Of a DNA stretch of 54,619 nt, positions 42,004-50,266 are shown one piece after another. The position numbers were made by a program, and so were the translations under genes. The stretch is from the NCBI GenBank assembly GCA_035949255.1, contig DASZIL010000112.1, positions 1 through 54,619 on the forward strand, read 5' to 3'. The stretch is from GAS188 sp035949255 (GTDB taxonomy: Bacteria > Pseudomonadota > Alphaproteobacteria > Rhizobiales > Beijerinckiaceae). The first letter of the stretch is position 1; each line of letters opens with the position of its first letter. The notes beneath the pieces were generated by a model that worked only from the letters and a program-made list of their open reading frames with translations, had not been told where the DNA came from and searched no databases.

Positions 42004-42570
42004 TCAAGCCTTCGCGCGCTCGACGTATGAACCGTCCGCGGTCATCACCACGATGCGTGTGCCCGGAACGATATGGGGAGGCACCATGGTGCGCACGCCG
42101 TTCGAAAGCTTCGCGGGCTTGTAGGAAGAAGATGCCGTCTGGCCTTTGGTCACCGGCTCCGTATCGATCACCTCGAGCACGGCCCGCTGAGGCAGCTCGA
42201 TGGCGATCGGCGTCTCCTCATGGATCGAGAGCATCACTTTCATCTCGGGCGCGAGGTACGGCGCCTGGTCGCCGACGATATCAGCCGGAACCTGAATCTG
42301 ATCATAGGTCTCGGAGTTCATGAAGTGGAAGCCTTCCGCGTCCTCATAGAGGAAGGTGAATTCACGGTCCTCCACATGAGCGCGCTCGACCTGCTCGGTC
42401 GTGCGCCAGCGCTCCGACACCTTGGTCCCATCCGAGATGCGCCGCATGTCGACCTGGGTCACAGGGGTGCCCTTGCCGGGATGGATGTTCTCGGCGCTCA
42501 AGATGACGTAGAGCTTGTCGTCGATCTCGACGACATTTCCCTTGCGAAGCGAACTGGCGATGACCTTCAC
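42004..42570 (-). CDS. efp: Elongation factor P
   Basis: 188 residues from a GTG at 42570; the frame extends to 42678 but VKVIASSLRKGNVVEIDDKL is the normal EF-P opening. The KOW-like domain I carries the modified loop IHPGKGTPVTQVDMRRI with the acceptor Lys33. Domains II and III follow, ending in GTRIVVMTADGSYVERAK. EF-P relieves ribosome stalling at polyproline. The divergent neighbours encode the enzymes that lysylate this Lys, in agreement with the Lys rather than Arg at the tip. Confidence 0.96.
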   Translation of the reverse strand: MKVIASSLRKGNVVEIDDKLYVILSAENIHPGKGTPVTQVDMRRISDGTKVSERWRTTEQVERAHVEDREFTFLYEDAEGFHFMNSETYDQIQVPADIVGDQAPYLAPEMKVMLSIHEETPIAIELPQRAVLEVIDTEPVTKGQTASSSYKPAKLSNGVRTMVPPHIVPGTRIVVMTADGSYVERAKA

Positions 42571-42685
42571 GACTCTCAATCCTCGAATGTTGTCGCGCTT
42601 GCGAGCACCGGCGAGCATGTCGCGCCGCCGCGACGCGAACGCGGCCCTCCTCCTTCCAGCTTTGCGCCGCGAAGGCAAGTGAACT

Positions 42686-43744
42686 GTGCGCCGGCCGAGT
42701 TCGCTTCCCGCGCCCGCCCCCTGGTGGACACCTCATGCGCATCGCGACCGGGCGCCGGTGCTGCACGCACGCGCCCGCGTCATCCGCGCAATTCGGGGAT
42801 GGTTCGAGGATGAGGGATTTGTCGAGGTCGAGACGGGAATTCTGCAAGCCTCGCCTGGCAATGAGACGCATCTTCACGCGATGGCGACGACGATCGAAGG
42901 TCCGGAAGGGACACGCCGTCAGCTTTATCTCCATACCTCGCCTGAATTTGCCTGCAAGAAACTCCTCGCCGCCGGCGAGACGCGCATTTTCACGCTCGCA
43001 CGCGTGTTTCGCGACAAGGAGCGCGGTGCGCTCCACCATCCCGAATTCACCATGCTCGAATGGTACCGGGCGAATGCGGGCTATGAAGCGCTCATGGATG
43101 ATTGCGCTGCTCTCCTCGAGCTGACGGCAAGGGCCGTTGGCTCGACAAGGCTGCGATGGCGCGGCCGCGAGGCCGATCCTTTCGCGAGACCCGAACGCCT
43201 GAGCGTTTCCGACGCCTTCTCGCGCTTCGCGGGTATAGACCTCATGTCCGCGCTGGAAGGCGCAGATGATGGCGTGTGCGCGAAGCTTGCGGCCGCCGCG
43301 AAGGCAGCTCGGGTGCGCGTCGCGCCGGATGATGACTTGTCGGATATTTTCAGCCGCATCGTCACCGAAAAGATCGAGCCGCATCTCGGCATCGGAAAGG
43401 CGACATTGCTTTTCGACTATCCGATCTCGCAAGCGGCGCTCGCCCGGCCGAAGCCTTCCGACCCGAGGGTCGCCGAGCGTTTCGAGCTCTATGCCTGCGG
43501 GGTCGAGCTCGCCAACGCCTTCGGGGAGCTCATCGACGCCGATGAGCAGCGGCGGCGCTTCGGGGCCGATATGGCGGAGAAGGAGCGCCGCTACGGCGAG
43601 CGCTACCCGATCGACGAGGACCTTCTCGCCGCTCTTCCGCTCATGGCGCCGACGAGCGGCATCGCGCTCGGGCTCGAACGGTTGCTCCTCCTCGCAACGG
43701 GCGCGGCTCGCATCGAGGACGTGATTTGGACCCCGTTGCCTTGA
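42686..43744 (+). CDS. epmA: EF-P lysine--lysyl ligase EpmA (PoxA/GenX)
   Basis: 352 residues, the length of EpmA: a class II lysyl-tRNA-synthetase catalytic core without the anticodon-binding domain. Motif 1 region GWFEDEGFVEVETGILQASP, motif 2 FTLARVFRDKERGALHHPEF and motif 3 PTSGIALGLERLLLLAT are complete; ELYACGVELANAFGEL marks the EpmA subgroup. It attaches beta-lysine to EF-P. It diverges from efp over 115 bases and overlaps epmB by 19 bases. Confidence 0.95.
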   Translation: MRRPSSLPAPAPWWTPHAHRDRAPVLHARARVIRAIRGWFEDEGFVEVETGILQASPGNETHLHAMATTIEGPEGTRRQLYLHTSPEFACKKLLAAGETRIFTLARVFRDKERGALHHPEFTMLEWYRANAGYEALMDDCAALLELTARAVGSTRLRWRGREADPFARPERLSVSDAFSRFAGIDLMSALEGADDGVCAKLAAAAKAARVRVAPDDDLSDIFSRIVTEKIEPHLGIGKATLLFDYPISQAALARPKPSDPRVAERFELYACGVELANAFGELIDADEQRRRFGADMAEKERRYGERYPIDEDLLAALPLMAPTSGIALGLERLLLLATGAARIEDVIWTPLP

Positions 43745-44913
43745 GGCCAGCCCTTGACCTCGTGCCCCGGCGCGGCGATGGAAAAGCCGTGCGAACCGCG
43801 ACCGTCTCGAAATCAGATGCACGCGCCAAGGAGCGCCACAACACGCGAGCCCGCGCTCCGCTCACCAGCATTGCCGCCCTTGCCGAGGCGGGGCTCTTGA
43901 CGGGCCGAAGCGTAGAGGCCGCGCAGCGTGTGGCCGGGCGTTACGCGGTCGCCGTCACGTCGGCAATCGCCGCTCTCATCGATCCCGCGAATGTGGAAGA
44001 TCCGATCGCACGGCAATTCCTGCCTGATCCCCATGAGCTGCAAGCCCACGCCGAGGAGAGCGCCGATCCGATCGGCGATGACGCGCATTCCCCGACCGAG
44101 GGGCTCGTGCATCGCTATCCCGATCGCGTTCTCGTCAAGCTCGTGAGCGTCTGCCCCGTCTATTGCCGCTTCTGCTTCAGGCGCGAAACCGTGGGCCATA
44201 AGGGCAAGGCCTTCCTGTCGCCCACGGCGCTCGAAGCCGCCCTCGCCTATGTGGCCGCGAGGCCCGCCATCTGGGAGGTGATCTTCAGCGGCGGCGATCC
44301 CTTCGTCCTCTCAGCGCGCCGCCTTCGCCAAGTGGCCGCAGCTTTCGGCGCCATTCCTCACGTCAAGGTGATGCGCTGGCACACGCGCGTGCCGGCCGTG
44401 GCGCCCGAGCGGATTACCTCTTCGCTCACTCGCGCGCTGAAGAGTGCGGGAAAGGCGGTCTATGTCGCGCTCCACGCCAATCACCCTCGCGAGCTCACGC
44501 CGGAGGCCGTCTCCGCTTGCGCCCGCCTGATCGATGCCGGCATTCCGATGCTGAGCCAGACCGTGCTGCTCAAGGGCGTGAACGATGATGAGGAAACGCT
44601 CGCCTCCCTCATGCGGGCTTTCGTGGCGGCGCGGATCAAGCCCTATTATCTCCACCACCTCGACCGCGCGCCGGGAACCGCCCATTTCCTGCTGCCGATC
44701 GAGCGCGGGCAGGCGCTGATGCGCGCCTTGCGCGGCCGATTATCCGGGTTGTGCCTGCCGAGCTACGTGCTCGACATACATGGCGGGCACGGCAAATCAC
44801 CAATCGGCCCCTCTTACCTTGAGCGCCCCGGCGGGTCGGGAAGCGCCGACGAAGCTTGGGCGATCGAGGATTTCACGGGGCGGTCGCACCCCATCGGTGT
44901 CTTTGGCCGATAA
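43726..44913 (+). CDS. epmB: EF-P beta-lysylation protein EpmB (lysine 2,3-aminomutase-like radical SAM)
   Basis: 395 residues from the TTG at 43726 (GAGG 7 bases upstream); a TTG at 43741 overlapping the epmA stop is possible. The radical-SAM cluster motif is SVCPVYCRFCFRRETVG (C-x3-C-x2-C), followed by EVIFSGGDPFVLS and, near the C-terminus, KPYYLHHLDRAPGTAHF. It converts (S)-alpha-lysine to (R)-beta-lysine with PLP and SAM for EpmA. The hydroxylase EpmC is not seen in the window. Confidence 0.93.
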   Translation: MDPVALRPALDLVPRRGDGKAVRTATVSKSDARAKERHNTRARAPLTSIAALAEAGLLTGRSVEAAQRVAGRYAVAVTSAIAALIDPANVEDPIARQFLPDPHELQAHAEESADPIGDDAHSPTEGLVHRYPDRVLVKLVSVCPVYCRFCFRRETVGHKGKAFLSPTALEAALAYVAARPAIWEVIFSGGDPFVLSARRLRQVAAAFGAIPHVKVMRWHTRVPAVAPERITSSLTRALKSAGKAVYVALHANHPRELTPEAVSACARLIDAGIPMLSQTVLLKGVNDDEETLASLMRAFVAARIKPYYLHHLDRAPGTAHFLLPIERGQALMRALRGRLSGLCLPSYVLDIHGGHGKSPIGPSYLERPGGSGSADEAWAIEDFTGRSHPIGVFGR

Positions 44914-45234
44914 ACGAGGCTTTGGCCCGCGCGCTTCGATCGCCCGAGCCCTTGGCGGTCCAGGCGAGCTCTCAAATTAGACGGTAAGAGGGAGGTTTCG
45001 CAGATTCTTGTTGCCCTCGCGACGGATCGCGGCTTAGCTTGCGCCGAATGGTTGCTTCGGGGGGTGCCATCTGGACCTGACGGACTGCGGGTTGGCGGGA
45101 ATCCGGCGTGCGCCGGTACGAACGCGCAGCTTGCCCCGTCAGCATGATGGCGAGCTTTGATTGCGTTGTGATGACGCGGGCGCCGATAATGGCGGCCGCG
45201 GTGGACAAGGGTTGGCTGTCAAGGAGAGGAAACC
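44914..45234. other. Intergenic region upstream of the amino-acid importer
   Basis: 321 bases without a recognised gene. It holds a perfect 6-bp hairpin CCGGCG-TG-CGCCGG at 45103-45116 and the strong ribosome site AAGGAGAGG before the binding-protein gene. It must carry the promoter of the importer operon, but no convincing -35/-10 pair could be chosen. Confidence 0.45.
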
Positions 45235-46488
45235 ATGAAACAGTCCAGACATACGCGCAGGGCCTTCAATTTCGCCGCGGCCGCGAGCGTCGCGGCCCTG
45301 GCGAGCGTAGTGGGCATTTCCGGCCTGCACGCGCAACAAAAGACCGTCAAGCTCGGCATTACCCTCCCGCTCACGGGCGCCGATGCCGACGACGCCGCCA
45401 AGATCGAGCACGGCTTCCAGATTGCGATTGACGAGGCCAATGCGAAAGGCGGCGTCGCGGGCTACAAGATCGAGACCGAGGTTTTCGACAGCGCGACAGC
45501 GACGGCCGGCCAATATGATCCGGCGCAAGCGGCGACCAACACCAAGAAGCTCATCTCCGATCCGGCGGTCGTCGCCAATCTCGGCCCGCAAATGAGCGGC
45601 GAAGGCAAGGCGATGACGCCGATCCTGAGCGAAGCCGATCTCGCCACGATCACGCCGAGCTCAACCAATCCCGACATCACCAATCCGGCAATGGCGGCGA
45701 CCTTCAAGCCGAAGGGTAAGGCGATCTACTTCCGTACCGTGACGACGGACGCTTTCCAGGGCCCCAACATGGCGAATTTCTTCGCCCAGAACCTGAAGGT
45801 GAAGACCGTCTTCGTCCTCGATGATTCCGGCGCTTATGGCGTTGGTATTGCCGACTCCTTCCAGAAGCAGGCCGAGAAGGACGGCATCAAGGTCCTGGGC
45901 CGTGATCAGCTCAATCCGAAGGAAGCCGACTACACGACGATCCTCACGAAGATCAAAGGGCTGAAGCCCGACGCTCTCTATTATGGCGGCGTGGCGCAGG
46001 CCGGCGTGAAGCTCGCCAAGCAGGCCTATGACGTCATCCCGAACATGATCAAAGGCGGCGGCGACGGCATCCAAGGCGGCAGCTTCCTGAAGGGCGGCGG
46101 CTTCCCGGCGGTCGAAGGCTGGTACTCGACCAACGCCGGCCCGCACCTCACCGAAGACCCGGCGGCGGCAGCCTTCGTGAAGACCTATCAGGACAAATAC
46201 AAGGACACACCGAGCGATTACTCGATCACCGCTTATGACGGCGCGCTCGTGGTTCTCGATGCCATCAAGCGTGTCGTCGCCAGCGGCAAGGAGGTCAATC
46301 GCGCCAATGTCCGCGACGCGATTCAGACCAGCAACCTCAAGACGCTACAAGGTGTCGTTTCCTTCGACGAGAATGGCGACATCAAGGACCGTACGGTCAG
46401 CGTCTTCCAATACAAGCACGACGCCAAAAATCCGGACGATGACCTGACACATCAGAACCCGTATATCGGCGTAGCACCTCAGTCGTAA
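45235..46488 (+). CDS. Branched-chain-amino-acid-type ABC substrate-binding protein (LivK-like)
   Basis: 417 residues with AAGGAGAGG 6 bases before the ATG. A Tat-like signal (HTRRAFNFAAAASVAALASV) directs export. The periplasmic-binding fold I starts KTVKLGITLPLTGADADDAA; PAVVANLGPQMSGEGKAMTP and the hinge motifs TVFVLDDSGAYGVGIADSFQ and YSITAYDGALVVLDAI are typical of LivK-like proteins. The ligand may be an unusual amino acid, as the operon ends in a dialkylglycine decarboxylase gene. Confidence 0.93.
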   Translation: MKQSRHTRRAFNFAAAASVAALASVVGISGLHAQQKTVKLGITLPLTGADADDAAKIEHGFQIAIDEANAKGGVAGYKIETEVFDSATATAGQYDPAQAATNTKKLISDPAVVANLGPQMSGEGKAMTPILSEADLATITPSSTNPDITNPAMAATFKPKGKAIYFRTVTTDAFQGPNMANFFAQNLKVKTVFVLDDSGAYGVGIADSFQKQAEKDGIKVLGRDQLNPKEADYTTILTKIKGLKPDALYYGGVAQAGVKLAKQAYDVIPNMIKGGGDGIQGGSFLKGGGFPAVEGWYSTNAGPHLTEDPAAAAFVKTYQDKYKDTPSDYSITAYDGALVVLDAIKRVVASGKEVNRANVRDAIQTSNLKTLQGVVSFDENGDIKDRTVSVFQYKHDAKNPDDDLTHQNPYIGVAPQS

Positions 46489-46525
46489 GCACACGCAGCT
46501 TCGACGCTGAAACGGGAGTCCTGAC

Positions 46526-47455
46526 GTGGAATCTTGGGAGATCCTGCTTCAGCAGGTTATCAATGGATTGAGCCTGGGCGCGATGTATGCGCTACTCGCG
46601 CTCGGGTTCACCATGGTCTACGGCATCATCGAGCTCATCAACTTCGCTCACTTCAATATCTTCATGGTGGGCTCCTTCATCGCCATGTGGCTGATGCAGC
46701 TCATGGGCTTCACGGGGCAGACCCATATCCTCTATGGCCTGCCTCTGATCGGTTTGCTTGTGCTCGTGCTCTGCATGACCATGCTGGGCACAGGCGTGCT
46801 CGGCGCGCTGATCGAGCGCTACGCGCTGCGCGCGCTGCGCGGCGTCTCCGGAACGGCGCCGATGATCACCACCATCGGCCTGTCCTACATTCTCTTCAAC
46901 GTGATCCTGCTCACCACGGGCGCCGACACGAAGAATTACTCGAACCCGATGCCGAACATCCGCTGGGAATTCGGCGATGCGGTGCTGCGTCTGCGCGAGG
47001 TGATGCTTTGGGGCCTCTCGATCGTGCTGATGATCGGGCTCCATTATTTTGTGCGTCGCACCAAGATGGGCAAGGCGATGCAGGCGACAGCTCAGGATCA
47101 GGAGGCGGCGCGCATGGTCGGCGTCGATGTCGATCGGGTTGTCATCATCACCTTCTTCATCGGCTCGGCGCTCGCGGGGGCGGCGGGCGTGATCTTCGGC
47201 CTTTATTACAACTATACGAGCTTCATCATCGGTTACACCGCCGGACTGCGCGCCTTCACGGCCGCGGTGCTGGGTGGGATCGGCAATATCCCGGGTGCCA
47301 TGTTGGGTGGTGTGCTCATCGGCCTCATCGAGTCGCTCGGCGGCCAGTATCTCGCCGTGCGATGGACCGACGTGATTATTTTCTCGATCCTCGTCCTGGT
47401 GCTGGTGTTCAGGCCGACGGGTCTTCTCGGGCGGGCCGCCCCGACCAAATCCTAG
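46526..47455 (+). CDS. ABC permease, LivH type
   Basis: 309 residues from a GTG. The standard opening LLQQVINGLSLGAMYALLAL and GFTMVYGIIELINFAHFNIF is complete, and the coupling region QDQEAARMVGVDVDRVVIIT with the later GLRAFTAAVLGGIGNIPGAM is present. Eight membrane segments. First channel subunit of the importer, 37 bases downstream of the binding protein. Confidence 0.95.
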   Translation: MESWEILLQQVINGLSLGAMYALLALGFTMVYGIIELINFAHFNIFMVGSFIAMWLMQLMGFTGQTHILYGLPLIGLLVLVLCMTMLGTGVLGALIERYALRALRGVSGTAPMITTIGLSYILFNVILLTTGADTKNYSNPMPNIRWEFGDAVLRLREVMLWGLSIVLMIGLHYFVRRTKMGKAMQATAQDQEAARMVGVDVDRVVIITFFIGSALAGAAGVIFGLYYNYTSFIIGYTAGLRAFTAAVLGGIGNIPGAMLGGVLIGLIESLGGQYLAVRWTDVIIFSILVLVLVFRPTGLLGRAAPTKS

Positions 47456-47468
47456 GACGATTTTTGCA

Positions 47469-49541
47469 ATGACAGAGACCCAGCTTCGACCTTCCGAGAC
47501 CGCCGCTCCGCCCGCCATGGGGCGCGGAGCGAGCTTCCTCCCCGCCATTTGGGATCGCGCCACCGGCATCGCGGGACGCCGCGGCTTTATCATCGCCTTC
47601 CTCGTGATCGGCGCCGTTCTCCCGCTCCTCGACCGTAATGAAGGCGATATCGACGCGGGCGCAAATGCGCTCTCCTACGCGATCCTGGCGCTTGGCCTCA
47701 ACATCGTGGTCGGTTTCGCGGGGCTCCTCGACCTCGGTTACGCCGCGTTTTTCGCCATCGGCGCTTATGCCTACGGCATCTTCTCCTCTTATCAAGTGCA
47801 ACCGGAATGGTGGGGCTTTTGGGAGCCGTTCCAATGGCTCGGCCTCGTCCAGCACATCGCCGTGCCCGGTGGCCCGGGCACCGTGCATTTCACGGTCTCC
47901 TTCTGGCTCATGCTGCCGATCTCGGCCATCATCACCGCCTTTTTCGGCGTGATGTTCGGGGCGCCGACCTTGCGCTTGAAGGGTGATTATCTCGCCATCG
48001 TGACGCTCGGCTTCGGCGAGATCGTGCCGATCGTTGCGCGCAACGTTCCCTATCTGACGAACGGCGCCGCGGGATTGAACGGTGTCGCCTCCCCCACCTT
48101 CTTCGGCTATTCCTTTGGCGTCCAATCGATGCCCTTCTACTACCTCGGCCTTGCGCTCGCGGCATTCCTCATCTTCGTGAGCCTTCGTCTCAAAAATTCG
48201 CGCATCGGGCGCGCCTGGCTCGCCATTCGTGAGGACGAGATCGCGGCCGAAGCCATGGGCGTCAACCGGGTCAAGCTGAAGCTTCTCGCCTTCGGGATCG
48301 GCGCCGGCTTTGCCGGCACGACCGGCACTTTCTACGTGGCGAAGCTGCAGACGGCCGCGCCTGAAATGTTCACCTTCCCGGTTTCGGTCATGCTGATCGT
48401 GATGATCGTGCTCGGGGGCATGGGGAGCGTCGCGGGCGTGGTCCTGGGAGCGCTGATCCTGCAGCTTCTCCAATCGGTGCTTCTGCAGGACCTCACGCAA
48501 TGGATCCACGCTTTCGGCAATTTGACCGGCATTGAATTCTTCCAACAGCTCGACCTCGTGCAATCGATCGAGCTGATCTTCGGCATCATCCTCGTGGTGA
48601 TGATGCGCTTTAGACGCCAAGGGCTCATCCCGGAGCGGGCTGCCGTCACGGCGTTGACGCATGCGCAGCAAACCGCCGTCCCCTCGCGGATTGGCGTCAA
48701 GGGCGGCCTTGTGCCCTTGCACCGCAGGACGCTCGACCCGAAAAAACCGCTTCTCGAGATCCGCGGCCTCTCCAAATCCTTCGGCGGCATCAAAGCCGTG
48801 CGCGATTTCAATCTCGATGTGATGCCGGGCTCGATTGTGGGCATCATCGGCCCCAATGGCTCGGGCAAGACGACCTTTTTCAACCTCATCACCGGCCTCA
48901 CCCAACCCGACGGCGGCAAGGTGTTGCTGATGGGCGAGGACGTCACGGGTCTTTTGCCGCATGTGATCGTCGAGCGAGGCATAGCGCGGACCTTCCAGAA
49001 TCTGCGCCTCTTCGCCAACATGACGTTGCTCGAGAACGTGCTCGTGGGCACGCATTCGCGCACCACGACCGGCGCCATCGGGGCTGTGCTGCGCACGCCA
49101 AGGGTACGTCGCGAGGAAATTGCGGCGAATGAGCGTGTAATGGATACGCTACGCATCTTCGGCAACCGCTTGATGCCACGCGTCCAGCACCTTGCTCGCA
49201 CGCTTTCCTACGCCAATCGGCGCCGGCTTGAGATCGCGCGCGCCCTTGTTTCCGAGCCGGTCTTGCTTTTGCTCGACGAGCCGACCGCCGGGATGAACCC
49301 CACCGAGACGCTCGAGCTCACGGACCAGATCCGGCATTTACGCGATCGCGGCGTGACCGTGCTGATGATCGAGCACAAGCTCGCCGTGGTGAACCAGATT
49401 GCCGACAAGGTCATCGTGCTCGATCATGGCGAGAAGATCGCCGAGGGCACTCCGAAAGAAGTCCACTCTAACAAGGAAGTTTTGCGTGCCTATCTCGGAC
49501 GCTCCACAGACGCAGTCGCAGAGGCGGCCGCCGCTTCTTGA
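47469..49541 (+). CDS. Fused ABC permease-ATPase, LivM-LivG type
   Basis: 690 residues. About 1-390 is a LivM-type permease (NALSYAILALGLNIVVGFAG, LDLGYAAFFAIGAYAYG, coupling IREDEIAAEAMGVNRVKLKL). From about 425 it is a LivG-type ATPase: LEIRGLSKSFGGIKAVRDF, Walker A IIGPNGSGKTTFFNLI (about 460), RTFQNLRLFANMTLLENVLV, Walker B LLLLDEPTAGMNP. The signature reads LARTLSYANRRRLEIARAL, the usual LivG form. The fusion fixes a 1:1 ratio of permease and ATPase. It overlaps the livF-type gene by 56 bases. Confidence 0.95.
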   Translation: MTETQLRPSETAAPPAMGRGASFLPAIWDRATGIAGRRGFIIAFLVIGAVLPLLDRNEGDIDAGANALSYAILALGLNIVVGFAGLLDLGYAAFFAIGAYAYGIFSSYQVQPEWWGFWEPFQWLGLVQHIAVPGGPGTVHFTVSFWLMLPISAIITAFFGVMFGAPTLRLKGDYLAIVTLGFGEIVPIVARNVPYLTNGAAGLNGVASPTFFGYSFGVQSMPFYYLGLALAAFLIFVSLRLKNSRIGRAWLAIREDEIAAEAMGVNRVKLKLLAFGIGAGFAGTTGTFYVAKLQTAAPEMFTFPVSVMLIVMIVLGGMGSVAGVVLGALILQLLQSVLLQDLTQWIHAFGNLTGIEFFQQLDLVQSIELIFGIILVVMMRFRRQGLIPERAAVTALTHAQQTAVPSRIGVKGGLVPLHRRTLDPKKPLLEIRGLSKSFGGIKAVRDFNLDVMPGSIVGIIGPNGSGKTTFFNLITGLTQPDGGKVLLMGEDVTGLLPHVIVERGIARTFQNLRLFANMTLLENVLVGTHSRTTTGAIGAVLRTPRVRREEIAANERVMDTLRIFGNRLMPRVQHLARTLSYANRRRLEIARALVSEPVLLLLDEPTAGMNPTETLELTDQIRHLRDRGVTVLMIEHKLAVVNQIADKVIVLDHGEKIAEGTPKEVHSNKEVLRAYLGRSTDAVAEAAAAS

Positions 49542-50250
49542 GTTCAACGACGTCAACACCTACTACGGCGAGCTTCACGTCCTCAAAGGCGTGAACTACC
49601 GGGTCGGCGACGGCGAGATCGTGTGTCTGCTCGGAGGCAATGCCTCCGGCAAATCGACCACGATGAAGACGATCCTCGGCATCGTGCGGCCAAAGAGCGG
49701 CGTCGTGACCTATGTCGGCAAAACCATCAACAACTTGGCGACAGCCGATCGCGTCAAGCGCGGCATCGCGCCCGTGCCGGAGGCGCGGCGCCTTTTTCCG
49801 CGCATGACCGTGCTCGAAAACCTGGAGATGGGGGCCTTCACGCGAACCGACACGACCGAGATCGAGTCGGACAAGGAGCGCGTCTTCTCGCTCTTCCCGC
49901 GGATCAAGGAGCGGCTCACCCAATTGGCGGGGACGCTTTCGGGCGGCGAACAACAGATGGTGGCCATGGGGCGAGCGCTGATGGCCCGACCGAAGCTCCT
50001 GTGCATGGACGAGCCCTCGATGGGACTTTCGCCGGCCTTCGTCGAGCAGGTCTTCGACATCATCCAGGCGATCAACAAGCAAGGCACCAGCATTTTCATG
50101 GTCGAGCAGAACGCCAATATGGCGCTTTCGATCGCCGATTACGGCTACGTGCTCCAGACTGGCGAAGTCGTGCTTCACGGCTCGGCTAAGAACCTGCGCG
50201 ACAACGAGATGGTGCAGCAGGCTTATCTCGGCGAGATGAAGGCGCAATAG
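49486..50250 (+). CDS. ABC ATP-binding protein, LivF type
   Basis: 254 residues from a GTG at 49486 with AAGGAAG about 6 bases upstream, inside the 3' end of the fused gene. Walker A LLGGNASGKSTTMKTILG has Asn-Ala in place of the usual Asn-Gly. The signature GTLSGGEQQMVAMGRALMA and Walker B LLCMDEPSMGLSP are complete, and YVLQTGEVVLHGSA is the LivF C-terminus. It is the second ATPase of the importer. dgdA follows after 16 bases. Confidence 0.94.
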   Translation: MPISDAPQTQSQRRPPLLEFNDVNTYYGELHVLKGVNYRVGDGEIVCLLGGNASGKSTTMKTILGIVRPKSGVVTYVGKTINNLATADRVKRGIAPVPEARRLFPRMTVLENLEMGAFTRTDTTEIESDKERVFSLFPRIKERLTQLAGTLSGGEQQMVAMGRALMARPKLLCMDEPSMGLSPAFVEQVFDIIQAINKQGTSIFMVEQNANMALSIADYGYVLQTGEVVLHGSAKNLRDNEMVQQAYLGEMKAQ

Positions 50251-50266
50251 AACCAAAAGAGGCAAG

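Noticed and set aside
41768..42007. 79-codon minus-strand frame between hydrolase and efp
   Set aside because: No ribosome site, no motif; treated as noncoding.
42362..43822. 486-codon minus-strand open frame
   Set aside because: Runs antisense through epmA and across the efp promoter; no recognisable domain.
47409..49055. 548-codon minus-strand open frame
   Set aside because: Shadow of the LivM-LivG fusion; His/Glu/Arg-rich composition typical of antisense frames.
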